From assembly GCA_045222295.1 (NCBI GenBank), contig JBGUXP010000006.1:248001-312000 (forward strand): 64,000 nt of DNA. The letters run 5' to 3'. This DNA is from Colimorpha sp045222295 (lineage in GTDB: Bacteria > Bacteroidota > Bacteroidia > Bacteroidales > P3). Below, one piece after another: positions 48,617 through 57,094 of the stretch. The position numbers were made by a program, and so were the translations under genes. The notes beneath the pieces are model-generated. The model saw nothing but the letters and a program-made list of their open reading frames with translations. It had not been told where the DNA came from and made no database searches. The first letter of the stretch is position 1. Every line of letters begins with the position of its first letter.

Positions 48617-50479
48617 ATGGAAAACGCGGGTACATATGCTGTTTCTGAGGTACTTCGATGTGAGGTATCGTTGTTTTCCAGCGTATTCGGCAAAGAGGCA
48701 AAACGGTATACATTGGACAATGTGCTGAAGAGTTTCGCCTCGCGGAGATATGCGAAAACCATCCGTGAGGCCCGCAGTTACTTGCGTAGTGGCGATTCTG
48801 AGATGTACAAGGCTTGCAAGTCGATGCTGCCGGTGGTGGCCTTCTGCGGTGTCTTCGAGGAGGGGCATTCGAAGGCCAATTTGGTGCGGTACAACAACAT
48901 TGTCATCATTGATATTGACCACCTGTCGGAGGAGGCTCTGCCGACGGTCGCGCAGCAACTGCAGCAGGACGAATATGTCTTCGCCTATTGGAAATCGCCC
49001 TCGGGAGCGGGCCTCAAAGGTCTGGTGCGTATCAGCGACGACGACAAATTGCCTATAGACGAGCACCACCGACAGGCGTTCCGTCAGTTGACTGACCACT
49101 TCAAGAACAAATACGACATAGACATCGACCAATCTGGCTCTGATTACTCACGCTTGTGTTACGCTTGCTGGGATGAAGAACTGGTGATAAAGGAGAAGGC
49201 AAAGGTGTTCCCGGTGAACCACGATAGTGCCAAAATCGGGACACCAGACACCAAGTCCAACACCATCGTAAAACACAATAAAAGCCATGCCCACAAGGGT
49301 AGCGACCGACAGTCGGACATTGACACCATGCGAGATATCATACGCCACCTTAGGAGCACCGGGCGTTCCATCACCCACGAATACGAGAACTGGCTGCGTG
49401 TGGCATACGCCCTTGCTAGCACTTTTAGCCCCAAAACCGGCGAGACTTTCTTCCTTCTGTTAAGCCAGCAAGATGCTGACAAATTCGACCCCGATGCCTG
49501 TCGCCAGTTGCTCGACTATTGCTACGAGCATAATAATGGTCAGGTGACCATAGGCACGATAATCTATCTGGCTCAAAAAGAGGGATACCAGAAAAAGTGT
49601 TCTTTCAAGGCAATGGATATTCCTGAGTTCATTGATGTAATCCTCGCGGGTGGAGAGAGGGCGGACGAGGCGATGTACTATCTGCTGCATGAGCGGCTGA
49701 ACAAGCAACTGCAGAAGAAGTTTGAGGTATACCAGCACCAGCTGATGGATGACTTTGAGGATGTGGTGGAGGATTTCTTCCTCTATCTTCGCGAGGGGAA
49801 GGACGGTAGAAACCGTACCCCCTACCACTCGCTCCAGCGCATCCAGAAACGGGAGGCCTTTGAATCGTGGATGCTCAGCGCTTTCCGCAACTATCTCACC
49901 GTGCGTGCCGACAAAGAGGACAATCGGACAATCTGTTTATCGGATAATCAGGACATCCAAGCATCCGAAAATCCGAATCTCCTCACCGACGAGCGTAAAC
50001 TCGCCATTGTCTCCCACCTCATCGCCTTCGCCCATCAGGTGTTCTATCCTCGCAGTCGCTTCATCTTCCTTCGAAGCCTCCTCACGATGCTCAACAAGCA
50101 GCAGGCGTTACCGAATGAAGAAATGGCGCGTGCCCTTGGGATGACCGACATCTCCTACCGCGTGAGCGTCCACCGTATGAAATGCCGCCTCGCGAAATAC
50201 CGCACACTCCTGCTTCAGGGCGAGCGCCTCACCCTCGACGACTCGCATCAGCAGATGGCGCAATGCATCAACGATGACTTCGACCATCTCTATCCCACGC
50301 TGATGCACTACTATGGTCAAACCCTCGATACCCTGAACCGTGCCGATGCCGTCAAGCAACTGCGTCAGGAATACCTCGCTGCCACCGGCACCCTCCTCCA
50401 CGAGCCCGAGTTACCCTACTCTCTCGCCCCCTCCATCTCTTCCTTCTGGACACGCCTCGAGAGATTCCTTATTGTGTAA
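48617..50479 (+). CDS. BT4734-like/PriCT-2 domain protein (VirE-type)
   Basis: 620 residues. N-terminal BT4734/BF3469-like domain (about 10-190; LPVVAFCGVFEEGHSKANLV and NNIVIIDIDHL), then a PriCT-2 primase C-terminal domain (about 235-320; HEYENWLRVAYALASTF and VTIGTIIYLAQKEGYQ). The last 300 residues are unrecognised, with a helix-turn-helix-like EEMARALGMTDISYRVSVHR near 505-525. These domains usually occur in VirE-like proteins of Bacteroidetes mobile elements. Here it is nearly fused to yraN with no mobility genes nearby. It ends flush against the convergent COG0523 gene. Confidence 0.78.
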   Translation: MENAGTYAVSEVLRCEVSLFSSVFGKEAKRYTLDNVLKSFASRRYAKTIREARSYLRSGDSEMYKACKSMLPVVAFCGVFEEGHSKANLVRYNNIVIIDIDHLSEEALPTVAQQLQQDEYVFAYWKSPSGAGLKGLVRISDDDKLPIDEHHRQAFRQLTDHFKNKYDIDIDQSGSDYSRLCYACWDEELVIKEKAKVFPVNHDSAKIGTPDTKSNTIVKHNKSHAHKGSDRQSDIDTMRDIIRHLRSTGRSITHEYENWLRVAYALASTFSPKTGETFFLLLSQQDADKFDPDACRQLLDYCYEHNNGQVTIGTIIYLAQKEGYQKKCSFKAMDIPEFIDVILAGGERADEAMYYLLHERLNKQLQKKFEVYQHQLMDDFEDVVEDFFLYLREGKDGRNRTPYHSLQRIQKREAFESWMLSAFRNYLTVRADKEDNRTICLSDNQDIQASENPNLLTDERKLAIVSHLIAFAHQVFYPRSRFIFLRSLLTMLNKQQALPNEEMARALGMTDISYRVSVHRMKCRLAKYRTLLLQGERLTLDDSHQQMAQCINDDFDHLYPTLMHYYGQTLDTLNRADAVKQLRQEYLAATGTLLHEPELPYSLAPSISSFWTRLERFLIV

Positions 50480-51694
50480 TCAATACGCTTTCGACAGGCA
50501 CTCGTCGAGGGCGGCGGTGATGGCGGCGCGGTCGAGGTGCTGGCCTATGAAGACGAGCTTCTGCATGCGGTCGCCGTAGGTGTCATCCCAGTCGCGCTGC
50601 AGGTCGGGATTGCGGCGCATAAAGTCGAGCAGCTCGTCGTCGGGCATGGTGGCGTACCACTGGCCCGTGTCGCGCAGCGACACCTGTGAGCCGGCCTGCT
50701 CAAAGAGGTAGCAGGTGTCGGGCTCGGAGAGAAACCAACAAATTCCTTTGGCTCGGATGATATTGTTCGGCCAGTGACGCGCCACGAACTCGTCGAAACG
50801 GCCGAGGTTCATCGGCTCGCGACGGTAGTAGACAAAGGTGCCGATGCCGTATTCCTCCGCCTCACCTTCATCATGGTCGTGGTGATGATGGTGCTCGTGC
50901 TCATGATGGTGGTGTTCCTCTTCCAATTCTTCATTCTTAATTCTTAATTCTTCATTATCATTGTGCCCTTCAATCTCATTTATCCAAGCGGCGGATGTTG
51001 CCACCTTGTCGAAGTCGAACATGCCGGTGTAGAGAATCTTGCGGAAGTCGATGTCGCAGTAGTCGCACTCGATGATTTCGGCTTTCGGCTGGATGGCGCG
51101 GATAATCTCGCGGATGCGCCCCAGTTCGTCGGGCGTCACCATCGAGGACTTGTTGAGCAGGATGATGTTGCAGAACTCAATCTGCTGGATGACGAGGTTC
51201 TCAATGTCGTCCTCCGCCAATCCCGGACGCAGCAGGTTCTTGCCGCTGCCGAACTCGTCCTTCATGCGCAGGGCGTCGACCACCGTGACGATACTGTCCA
51301 CCACTGGCACTCCGTCGCGGATGTATTCCGGTCCCATGGTGGGGATGGAACAGATGGTTTGTGCGATGGGCGCCGGCTCGCAGATGCCGCTGGCCTCAAT
51401 GACGATATAATCGAAGCGTCGCTGGCTGATGATGTCGCGCAGCTGCTCCACGAGGTCCATCTTCAGCGTGCAGCAGATGCAGCCGTTCTGCAACGCCACG
51501 AGGCTCTCCTCTTTTTGCCCCACAATGCCGCCCTTCTCGATGAGGTCGGCGTCGATGTTCACCTCGCCGATGTCGTTCACGATGACGGCAAACTTGATGC
51601 CTCGCTTGTTGTTCAGTATGCGGTTAAGGAGCGTTGTCTTGCCGCTGCCCAGATACCCTGTCAGCAGCAGAACAGGAGTGGATTGTATGTTCAT
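50480..51694 (-). CDS. COG0523 (CobW/ZNG-type) metal-chaperone GTPase
   Basis: 404 residues. Walker A GYLGSGKTTLLNRIL, the metal-binding CxCC (NGCICCTLKMD), NKSSM (G4) and a CobW C-terminal domain from about residue 290. A His-rich loop (residues about 262-276, mostly His/Glu/Asp) should bind Zn or a similar metal. Just before it, NEELRIKNEELEEE is coded by a heptamer repeat. It lies 5 bases after the rubrerythrin gene, so it is the last gene of the blc-rbr operon. Confidence 0.92.
   Translation of the reverse strand: MNIQSTPVLLLTGYLGSGKTTLLNRILNNKRGIKFAVIVNDIGEVNIDADLIEKGGIVGQKEESLVALQNGCICCTLKMDLVEQLRDIISQRRFDYIVIEASGICEPAPIAQTICSIPTMGPEYIRDGVPVVDSIVTVVDALRMKDEFGSGKNLLRPGLAEDDIENLVIQQIEFCNIILLNKSSMVTPDELGRIREIIRAIQPKAEIIECDYCDIDFRKILYTGMFDFDKVATSAAWINEIEGHNDNEELRIKNEELEEEHHHHEHEHHHHHDHDEGEAEEYGIGTFVYYRREPMNLGRFDEFVARHWPNNIIRAKGICWFLSEPDTCYLFEQAGSQVSLRDTGQWYATMPDDELLDFMRRNPDLQRDWDDTYGDRMQKLVFIGQHLDRAAITAALDECLSKAY
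50925..50959. repeat. Heptamer tandem repeat (5 units) inside the COG0523 gene
   Basis: AATTCTT, CATTCTT, AATTCTT, AATTCTT, CATTATC. On the coding strand the units give Glu/Asn/Lys-rich codons next to the natural His-rich loop. Confidence 0.9.
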
Positions 51695-51699
51695 TTAGA

Positions 51700-52404
51700 T
51701 TAGTAGTTCTGCTTGTTGATTTCGAAGAAGGCTTGCGGGTGGTCGCAGACGGGGCAGACGTCGGGAGCCTTGGTGCCGACGACGATGTGACCGCAGTTGC
51801 GGCATTCCCACACCTTCACCTCGCTCTTGGCGAAGACCTCATTGGCTTCGACGTTGTGCAGCAGGGCGCGGTAGCGCTCCTCGTGGTGTTTTTCTATCGC
51901 GGCCACGGCACGGAACTTGGCGGCCAGCTCTGTGAAGCCCTCGGCCTCGGCGGTCTTGGCGAAGCCCTCGTACATATCCGTCCACTCATAGTTCTCGCCG
52001 GCGGCGGCAGCGGCCAGGTTCTCGGCGGTGTCGCCGATGCCGTTCAGCTCTTTGAACCACAGTTTGGCGTGCTCCTTCTCGTTCTCGGCCGTCTGCAGAA
52101 AGAGGGCGGCAATCTGCTCATAGCCCTCCTTCTTGGCCTTCGAGGCGAAGTAGGTGTATTTGTTGCGGGCCTCGCTCTCACCGGCGAAAGCGGCATGCAG
52201 GTTCTTCTCCGTCTGTGTGCCAGCATAAGGATTTGAAGCCTTCACCTCAGCAACAGGCTCAAACTTCTCCTTCCCCTGCTTGCAGCGCGGACATTTCCAG
52301 TCGGCCGGCAGTGCCTCGAATGGTGTTCCGGGAGCAATTCCCTGTGTGGGGTCGCCTTGTGCCGGGTCATATTCATACTTGCAAATGGTGCATTTGTATT
52401 TCAT
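51700..52404 (-). CDS. Rubrerythrin with rubredoxin domains at both ends
   Basis: 234 residues. An N-terminal rubredoxin (Cys5/Cys8 and Cys38/Cys41), a ferritin-like diiron domain (GESEARNKYTYF, ENEKEHAKLWF, AIEKHHEERY with ExxH motifs), and a C-terminal rubredoxin-like CRNCG...CPVCD. Rubrerythrins reduce peroxide in anaerobes. Most carry one rubredoxin; having both ends is less common. It is the middle gene of the blc-rbr-COG0523 unit. Confidence 0.93.
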   Translation of the reverse strand: MKYKCTICKYEYDPAQGDPTQGIAPGTPFEALPADWKCPRCKQGKEKFEPVAEVKASNPYAGTQTEKNLHAAFAGESEARNKYTYFASKAKKEGYEQIAALFLQTAENEKEHAKLWFKELNGIGDTAENLAAAAAGENYEWTDMYEGFAKTAEAEGFTELAAKFRAVAAIEKHHEERYRALLHNVEANEVFAKSEVKVWECRNCGHIVVGTKAPDVCPVCDHPQAFFEINKQNY

Positions 52405-52431
52405 AGCAATAGTATTTTATGGTTAATGACA

Positions 52432-52938
52432 TTATTTCTGCTTCACCCAGATGAGATTGGAGGTGTCGTAGCCGCGGCGTTGGGCTTCGGCGAGGATGGT
52501 GTCGAGGGTTTCCTTGGGCAGTTCGGAGGTGCGGGAAAGTATCCAGAGGTATTTGGCACTGCCGCTGCCGATGAGTGCCCACTGATAGTCGGCGTCGAGC
52601 AGCATGACGCGGTAGTCGCTGTAGAACGGGCCAAAGAAGGAGACGCGCAGCAAGGCAGGGGTATCGGTGGTCTTGGCCTTGCCGTTAGAGGTTTTGTTCT
52701 TGCCCTCCTTGATGCCGGTGTTCGTCACCGCAATCTTGCCGTCTTCGCGCAGCGCATAGTTGGCCTTGCAGAAATCCAGACCCCGCTCGAAGCTATGGTC
52801 AAAACGTGCAATCTCGTACCAGTCACCCAGATATCGGTTCAAATCCAGCGCCGCCACCGGCGTATTGTCCACTTTCTGTGCATTGCCGCACCCTGCTAAT
52901 AACAGAGCAAATACTGATGCAAAAATAGTTTTCTTCAT
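52432..52938 (-). CDS. blc: Lipocalin family lipoprotein (Blc-like)
   Basis: 168 residues. Lipobox LAGC (Cys17), then the lipocalin signature LNRYLGDWYEIARFDHSFER and the C-terminal YLWILSRTSELP. Blc proteins sit in the outer membrane and bind lipids under envelope stress. It is the first gene of an operon with rbr (27-base gap) and the COG0523 gene. Confidence 0.92.
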   Translation of the reverse strand: MKKTIFASVFALLLAGCGNAQKVDNTPVAALDLNRYLGDWYEIARFDHSFERGLDFCKANYALREDGKIAVTNTGIKEGKNKTSNGKAKTTDTPALLRVSFFGPFYSDYRVMLLDADYQWALIGSGSAKYLWILSRTSELPKETLDTILAEAQRRGYDTSNLIWVKQK

Positions 52939-52983
52939 GATGTGTAAGTTTTAATTGGTTAATAAGTTGATTTTCAAATTTTG

Positions 52984-53018
52984 TGCAAAGATACGATTTT
53001 TATTTGGATTGACCAAAT
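52984..53018 (-). promoter_or_regulatory. blc operon promoter; copy 1 of a duplicated promoter
   Basis: The minus strand reads TTTG, 20 bases, TATCTTTG. The -33 region lies inside the dyad ATTTGG-ATTGA-CCAAAT. The 35 bases match 55268-55302 at 32 positions (13 identical, 3 different, 19 identical), in the same orientation. Confidence 0.8.
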
Positions 53019-53054
53019 TACTTTTTCAATTAGGCCAGCTTCAGGAGCAATAAA

Positions 53055-53086
53055 AGCCACGGCAAGCGTGGAGGCTTGCCGTGGCT
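53055..53086 (-). terminator. Terminator after the AlbA-type fragment
   Basis: A 13-bp perfect stem (53055-53067 with 53074-53086, AGCCACGGCAAGC) followed on the minus strand by TTTTATT. Confidence 0.85.
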
Positions 53087-53106
53087 ATAACAAATTTAAG
53101 GGTTAA

Positions 53107-53463
53107 TCAATCTTTCTTCTCGGGTGGTATCAATTCCCAGTGGCCACTATAACCGCTGCCAACATAATGGACCCTATCGGACATTTGTTTAAGATACCTT
53201 GCAATCGTTTTGGAACTTAGTCCCAACTGCGTAGCGATAGATTCTCTAGTTATCTTGTTGTTAGCTGAGATTAATTCAAAAATGGCTTGAGGGACACCTT
53301 GAGGGACATCTTGAGTGCCACCTTTATTTATTTGATTACCTGTAATTTTACCATCTTGAATGTCACCTTGAGTGTCATCTTGAGGGACAACTTTCCTGAT
53401 GGTGGCACGGAGCATGAAGTCAAATTGTTTGAACTCCGGAGCGGGTTGGCCTACCTCGGCCAT
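53107..53463 (-). pseudogene. C-terminal fragment of an AlbA_2-type ATP-binding/HTH regulator
   Basis: 118 residues. EVGQPAPEFKQFDFMLRATI resembles the region after the ATP-binding domain of AlbA_2/ATP-binding transcriptional regulators; a TQDVPQGVPQ-type linker and a winged-helix tail (ITRESIATQLGLSSKTIARY and GSGYSGHWELI) follow. The N-terminal two thirds are missing; a stop lies two codons upstream of the Met. It sits downstream of the AbiE pair, inside the stretch flanked by the duplicated promoter. Confidence 0.65.
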
Positions 53464-53580
53464 TTCTCAAAGAACTCGTGAAAGATTTGACTACAGTGTA
53501 AACGAGTGTGCGGTCCATCAACTGGTTGATTTTCCATCTCTCGTTGCTACCCGATGGCGGTTTGTTATTTATCAGTTATA

Positions 53581-54615
53581 TCAAACCCGAAGTAAATGAA
53601 ACCTTTCCTGCAATTCTTCTATTCGTCTTATTAGGCTATCAAAGTCCATCGGATTACCATATATGAAACTTGATTTCATATTCTCATAGTCAGAACGAAA
53701 ACGCTCCAGCAACCCTCCTTGTGGGCAGAAGGTGATTTTATCAGGCATATCCAGCGAATAATCCACACCGCCCACGTGGTAGAACTTTTGTCTGTGTTCT
53801 ACGACAGTCTTGTACAAATCGACATCCGTGATAGCCGAACGTCCGTACTCCGTATCCATAAGCCTCTCCAAGTCATATAAATGCCTACTCATACGCAATG
53901 TCCTCGGATTCTTCCTTTGGAACTCCTCGTTCAGCAGCATGGCCTTCTCCAAGAAAGTACGAGTTGGCGATATTGTTGTGATGTCACAAGCCGCCTCGTT
54001 GTCTTCGTCATTAAAGCCATCTGATATCAACGACGATATATGCTTTACCTCGAAAGGCTCACGCATCGACAAACAGCTGATTTCCAACTTCACCATTGGC
54101 TTTACATAGGTGTGTCCACTCGCGAAGATACTCGGATATCGCACCAACAGTATAGTAGGGTCGGCATCGTGGTCGATTGGTTTCTCTCCCCCTGCTGTCT
54201 GGTGCATTGTCACGCCTTCGACCGTCACATCAAGTCCTGCAACCTTCAGCGCATTCTCCAGTTCCACCTTCAATTCCCCCAACACAAAGTCGCGAGAAGC
54301 TTTCCGCAACATCTTAATCTGGTTATTATTCTCACAACGGGCGCAAACCAGACCTTTCTCCAGAAGGAAAAAGTCACGATAGAGGGCTATGTCAATGTCT
54401 TCTGAAAAGCGATTGATTAACCCCCAACCTTTGCTCAGGCTTGTGCCGCCCTTGAAAAATGCGTACTTGCTGACATTCAGACCAAACAAGGTCTTCAACA
54501 CCATTGTTACCCACCAATCTTTCTCCACTGACTCTGGGGCGATATTCTTCTCCTCGGACACTTGGTTTACCATATAGAGCCTATCGGCCAAGTCGTTGTC
54601 AATCCACCTGCTCAT
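53581..54615 (-). CDS. AbiEii/AbiGii-type nucleotidyltransferase toxin
   Basis: 344 residues. The DUF1814 nucleotidyltransferase motif is FKGGTSLSKGWG...FSEDIDIAL, the signature of type IV AbiEii toxins of abortive phage defence. Its start overlaps the end of the DUF6088 gene by 4 bases (ATGA), typical of a toxin-antitoxin pair with the antitoxin first. Confidence 0.9.
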   Translation of the reverse strand: MSRWIDNDLADRLYMVNQVSEEKNIAPESVEKDWWVTMVLKTLFGLNVSKYAFFKGGTSLSKGWGLINRFSEDIDIALYRDFFLLEKGLVCARCENNNQIKMLRKASRDFVLGELKVELENALKVAGLDVTVEGVTMHQTAGGEKPIDHDADPTILLVRYPSIFASGHTYVKPMVKLEISCLSMREPFEVKHISSLISDGFNDEDNEAACDITTISPTRTFLEKAMLLNEEFQRKNPRTLRMSRHLYDLERLMDTEYGRSAITDVDLYKTVVEHRQKFYHVGGVDYSLDMPDKITFCPQGGLLERFRSDYENMKSSFIYGNPMDFDSLIRRIEELQERFHLLRV

Positions 54616-55235
54616 GCTGTTATTTCCTTTCTCAGGTTAGACAGTACTTTTCTGATCCAAGCCGGTGCCAGTTGCAGGTCGCTTTGCCAGTTTTTTTCTT
54701 CAGGATTTTCCTCTATCAGTTTTCTGATAATGCCAAGATGTTCATTTGTCAGGTTTTCTTTCCCGATAGCCTTCATGGCCAGCACCAAGACTGGGACCAG
54801 CTCTCCCTTGTACTCGAAGTTCTTTGGGACACTCCGACGCAGTTTGATTGTTCTTTTTCCCAACTTAATTTCCCGTGCTGAGCCACTCGTTATATACTCC
54901 AAGTTCATTGGAACCTGCTCCGAAAGTCCCAATTGGTTCATCGCTGTGTTGCCAGTAGGCAGAATCTTGGCTTTATCACGCACGGCAATGGCCTTCACAA
55001 TATCGCTTACAGGCGGATACACCACTCCAAAACGACTCCTCGCGGGCTTCAAGTAAATACCGAACGCAATACGTTCCAACATACCCTGGGCGCACAAGTC
55101 TGACAGAACATGACGAACATACTCTTCGTCATGCTCGGGGAAGCTATTATTAAAGAACAGCGTCCCATCAGTGCTCTTAGCGATGGTTTTTCTAATACTT
55201 TCTATTACAGTCATATTCCCATTATTTGCACTCAC
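54612..55235 (-). CDS. DUF6088 / AbiEi-type antitoxin
   Basis: 207 residues. An N-terminal winged-helix part (EYVRHVLSDLCAQGMLERIA then FGIYLKP) and the AbiEi-like body (LPTGNTAMNQLGLSEQVP) match DUF6088 proteins that pair with AbiEii. It probably neutralises the toxin and may repress its own promoter, which carries the ATTTGG-ATTGA-CCAAAT dyad. Confidence 0.87.
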   Translation of the reverse strand: MSANNGNMTVIESIRKTIAKSTDGTLFFNNSFPEHDEEYVRHVLSDLCAQGMLERIAFGIYLKPARSRFGVVYPPVSDIVKAIAVRDKAKILPTGNTAMNQLGLSEQVPMNLEYITSGSAREIKLGKRTIKLRRSVPKNFEYKGELVPVLVLAMKAIGKENLTNEHLGIIRKLIEENPEEKNWQSDLQLAPAWIRKVLSNLRKEITA

Positions 55236-55267
55236 AAATTTTGCAAAAAATTGTGAGTATTTCCAAA

Positions 55268-55302
55268 TGCAAAGATACGAGTCTTATTTGGATTGACCAA
55301 AT
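55268..55302 (-). promoter_or_regulatory. abiE promoter; copy 2 of the duplicated promoter
   Basis: TTTG, 20 bases, TATCTTTG on the minus strand, with the same dyad as at 52984-53018. The two copies are direct repeats 2284 bases apart. Confidence 0.8.
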
Positions 55303-55342
55303 AATCTTTCAGGGCGATACTTTATGCTGGCAATAAAAACAG

Positions 55343-55577
55343 AAACGCCACGTTATTTAATTGAAGACAACGCATCGATGTGCGCGGTCGATTTTCAGCC
55401 CTGCGGAAGCCTCCGCATATATGCGAGGCCATTTTGCAGTCGTGCAACGCCCAATGCAATGGTGCGAGACCGATTTACACGACTGCAAGAGGGTTTTGCG
55501 ATGATGCGAGGCAAAATTGCACAGAAACCGCAAATTTTCGCCACCCCGCGGGCAATAAAATCCGCAAAGTGGCGTTT
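55343..55577. repeat. Non-coding palindromic element
   Basis: Outer arms AAACGCCAC (55343-55351) and GTGGCGTTT (55569-55577); inner arms TTGCAGTCGTG (55434-55444) and CACGACTGCAA (55478-55488); GGCAATAAAA recurs directly near 55329 and 55551. Codon use and lack of homology argue against the 87-codon frame over it. It fills the gap between the abiE promoter and the gene at 55610 and has the look of a small MITE-like or structured RNA element. Confidence 0.5.
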
Positions 55578-55609
55578 ATTTCAGTGATTAACTTTTAATG
55601 GTTTGTGAT

Positions 55610-56050
55610 ATGAAGAAAGCATTGATGATATGTGCGGCGATGGTGGCGATGACGTTTTTTGCCTCGGCTCAGAATGTTGGCGGCTATGTCAAGGTAAAAG
55701 GCCGAGTGTTTTTCCCACGAACAGAAAAAACGACACCTTCTATCAATATAGCTGTCCTGGATGACTCCGAAACAATTGCTACGCAAATTATACCCGGTGG
55801 TGAATTTACTTTGCTGGTCAAGCCAGGTAAATATACTATCTCATTTATGGCTCAAGGCTACCGCCGTTTGATGATGGAAACCGATTGCATGTCGGATATC
55901 ATGCTGGAAGATGTAGTTCTAGAGGAGGCAAAGACCGGATTAGAAGACATTACAATAATTACTGCCACAGCTCGCCCCGTAGAGGCAGGTAATCCCAATG
56001 CACCGACACAAAAGATGAAAATAGAAGGAGCGAATGTAATAGTTCGATAA
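55610..56050 (+). CDS. Secreted carboxypeptidase-regulatory-like protein
   Basis: 146 residues from the ATG at 55610. Signal peptide MKKALMICAAMVAMTFFASA; one beta-sandwich-like domain (YVKVKGRVFF, GGEFTLLVKPGKYTISFMAQ, GYRRL, MLEDVVLEE) of the CarboxypepD_reg type often seen as the first domain of TonB-dependent receptors. Here it stands alone, so it may be a small surface protein or a remnant. Confidence 0.65.
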   Translation: MKKALMICAAMVAMTFFASAQNVGGYVKVKGRVFFPRTEKTTPSINIAVLDDSETIATQIIPGGEFTLLVKPGKYTISFMAQGYRRLMMETDCMSDIMLEDVVLEEAKTGLEDITIITATARPVEAGNPNAPTQKMKIEGANVIVR

Positions 56051-56185
56051 ACAGTATACACCTATGTGTAACCGAACCAATCCAAGGAAAGAAACCGCCG
56101 GAGGAACCTTGTCCCCGCACATGAGGGCGGTGAAACTGACCGGATGAAACAATACATTGAACAGAAACAATAAACACAGACACGA

Positions 56186-57004
56186 ATGGATAATCAAAAG
56201 AAAATGACGGTAACGCTCTTCAAGGTAAAGGAAATGGACTGCCCGAGCGAGGAGAACATCATCCGTATGAAGCTGGCGGAGCTGGGCGACGACATCGCGT
56301 CGCTCGACTTCGACCTGAGGAAGCGCACGCTGGCGGTGACCCACAGCGAGAGCGCGGCGGAACGTCTCGCAGATGCAATGGAGAGCGTGGACATGGGTGC
56401 CCAAAAAATCGAGACAAGGGATGCCGATGCTGCCGTCGGAGCGGCCGACGACACGTCGCAACGCCGTGTCCTGCACCGTGTGCTGCTCGTGAACGCCGTC
56501 TTCTTCGCCCTGGAGATGGCCATCGGACTGCTGAGCCGTTCCATGGGACTGGTGGCCGACAGCCTCGACATGCTGGCCGACGCCACGGTGTACGGCATGA
56601 GCCTCATGGTGGTCGGAGCCGCCGTCGGACGCAAGAAACGCGTGGCCCTGTGGAGCGGGATTTTGCAGACCTTGCTGGCCGTGGCCGGGATGGTCGAGGT
56701 CGTGCGGCGTTTTGTCTCGCCTTCCCTGCCGCCGGAGTATGCGGCCATGATATGGATGTCGGCGCTCTCGCTGGTCGCCAATGCCTACTGCCTCTGGCTC
56801 CTCAACCGACAGAAAAGCGGAGACGCGCACATGCGCGCCAGCGTCATCTTCTCGGCCAACGACGTGGTGGTCAACCTCGGAGTCATTCTTTCGGGCGTGG
56901 CGGTATGGGTATTCAACAGCCGTGTACCCGACCTCGTCGTCGGAGCCGTAGTGTTCGTCATCGTCCTGCGCGGCGCCGTCCGCATCTTCAAACTTTCACG
57001 CTGA
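56186..57004 (+). CDS. Cation diffusion facilitator with HMA-like N-terminal domain
   Basis: 272 residues. An N-terminal ferredoxin-like HMA domain (about 8-75) in which the usual CxxC is MDCPSEEN, so only one Cys is kept. A CDF membrane domain (about 95-270) follows, with the metal site SLDMLADATVYG (Asp pairs) and SANDVVVNLGVILSG (second Asp). It probably exports Zn, Co or a similar divalent metal. No C-terminal CDF domain is present. Composition is GC-rich compared with the gene before it. Confidence 0.82.
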   Translation: MDNQKKMTVTLFKVKEMDCPSEENIIRMKLAELGDDIASLDFDLRKRTLAVTHSESAAERLADAMESVDMGAQKIETRDADAAVGAADDTSQRRVLHRVLLVNAVFFALEMAIGLLSRSMGLVADSLDMLADATVYGMSLMVVGAAVGRKKRVALWSGILQTLLAVAGMVEVVRRFVSPSLPPEYAAMIWMSALSLVANAYCLWLLNRQKSGDAHMRASVIFSANDVVVNLGVILSGVAVWVFNSRVPDLVVGAVVFVIVLRGAVRIFKLSR

Positions 57005-57094
57005 AAACTGTCGCACAATAGCCACATATAAAACACCACAATGAACATAGCATTCTTCTGCGGCTCGTCGCTGCCGTTACACTAGCAACAAACT

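Noticed and set aside
55324..55587. 87-codon open frame between the abiE promoter and the 55610 gene
   Set aside because: No promoter or homology; the DNA is dominated by inverted repeats.
57041..57085. 14-codon frame starting MNIAFFCGSSLPLH
   Set aside because: Resembles the first residues of LOG-type proteins but is too short to call; it lies in the CDF gene's terminator region.
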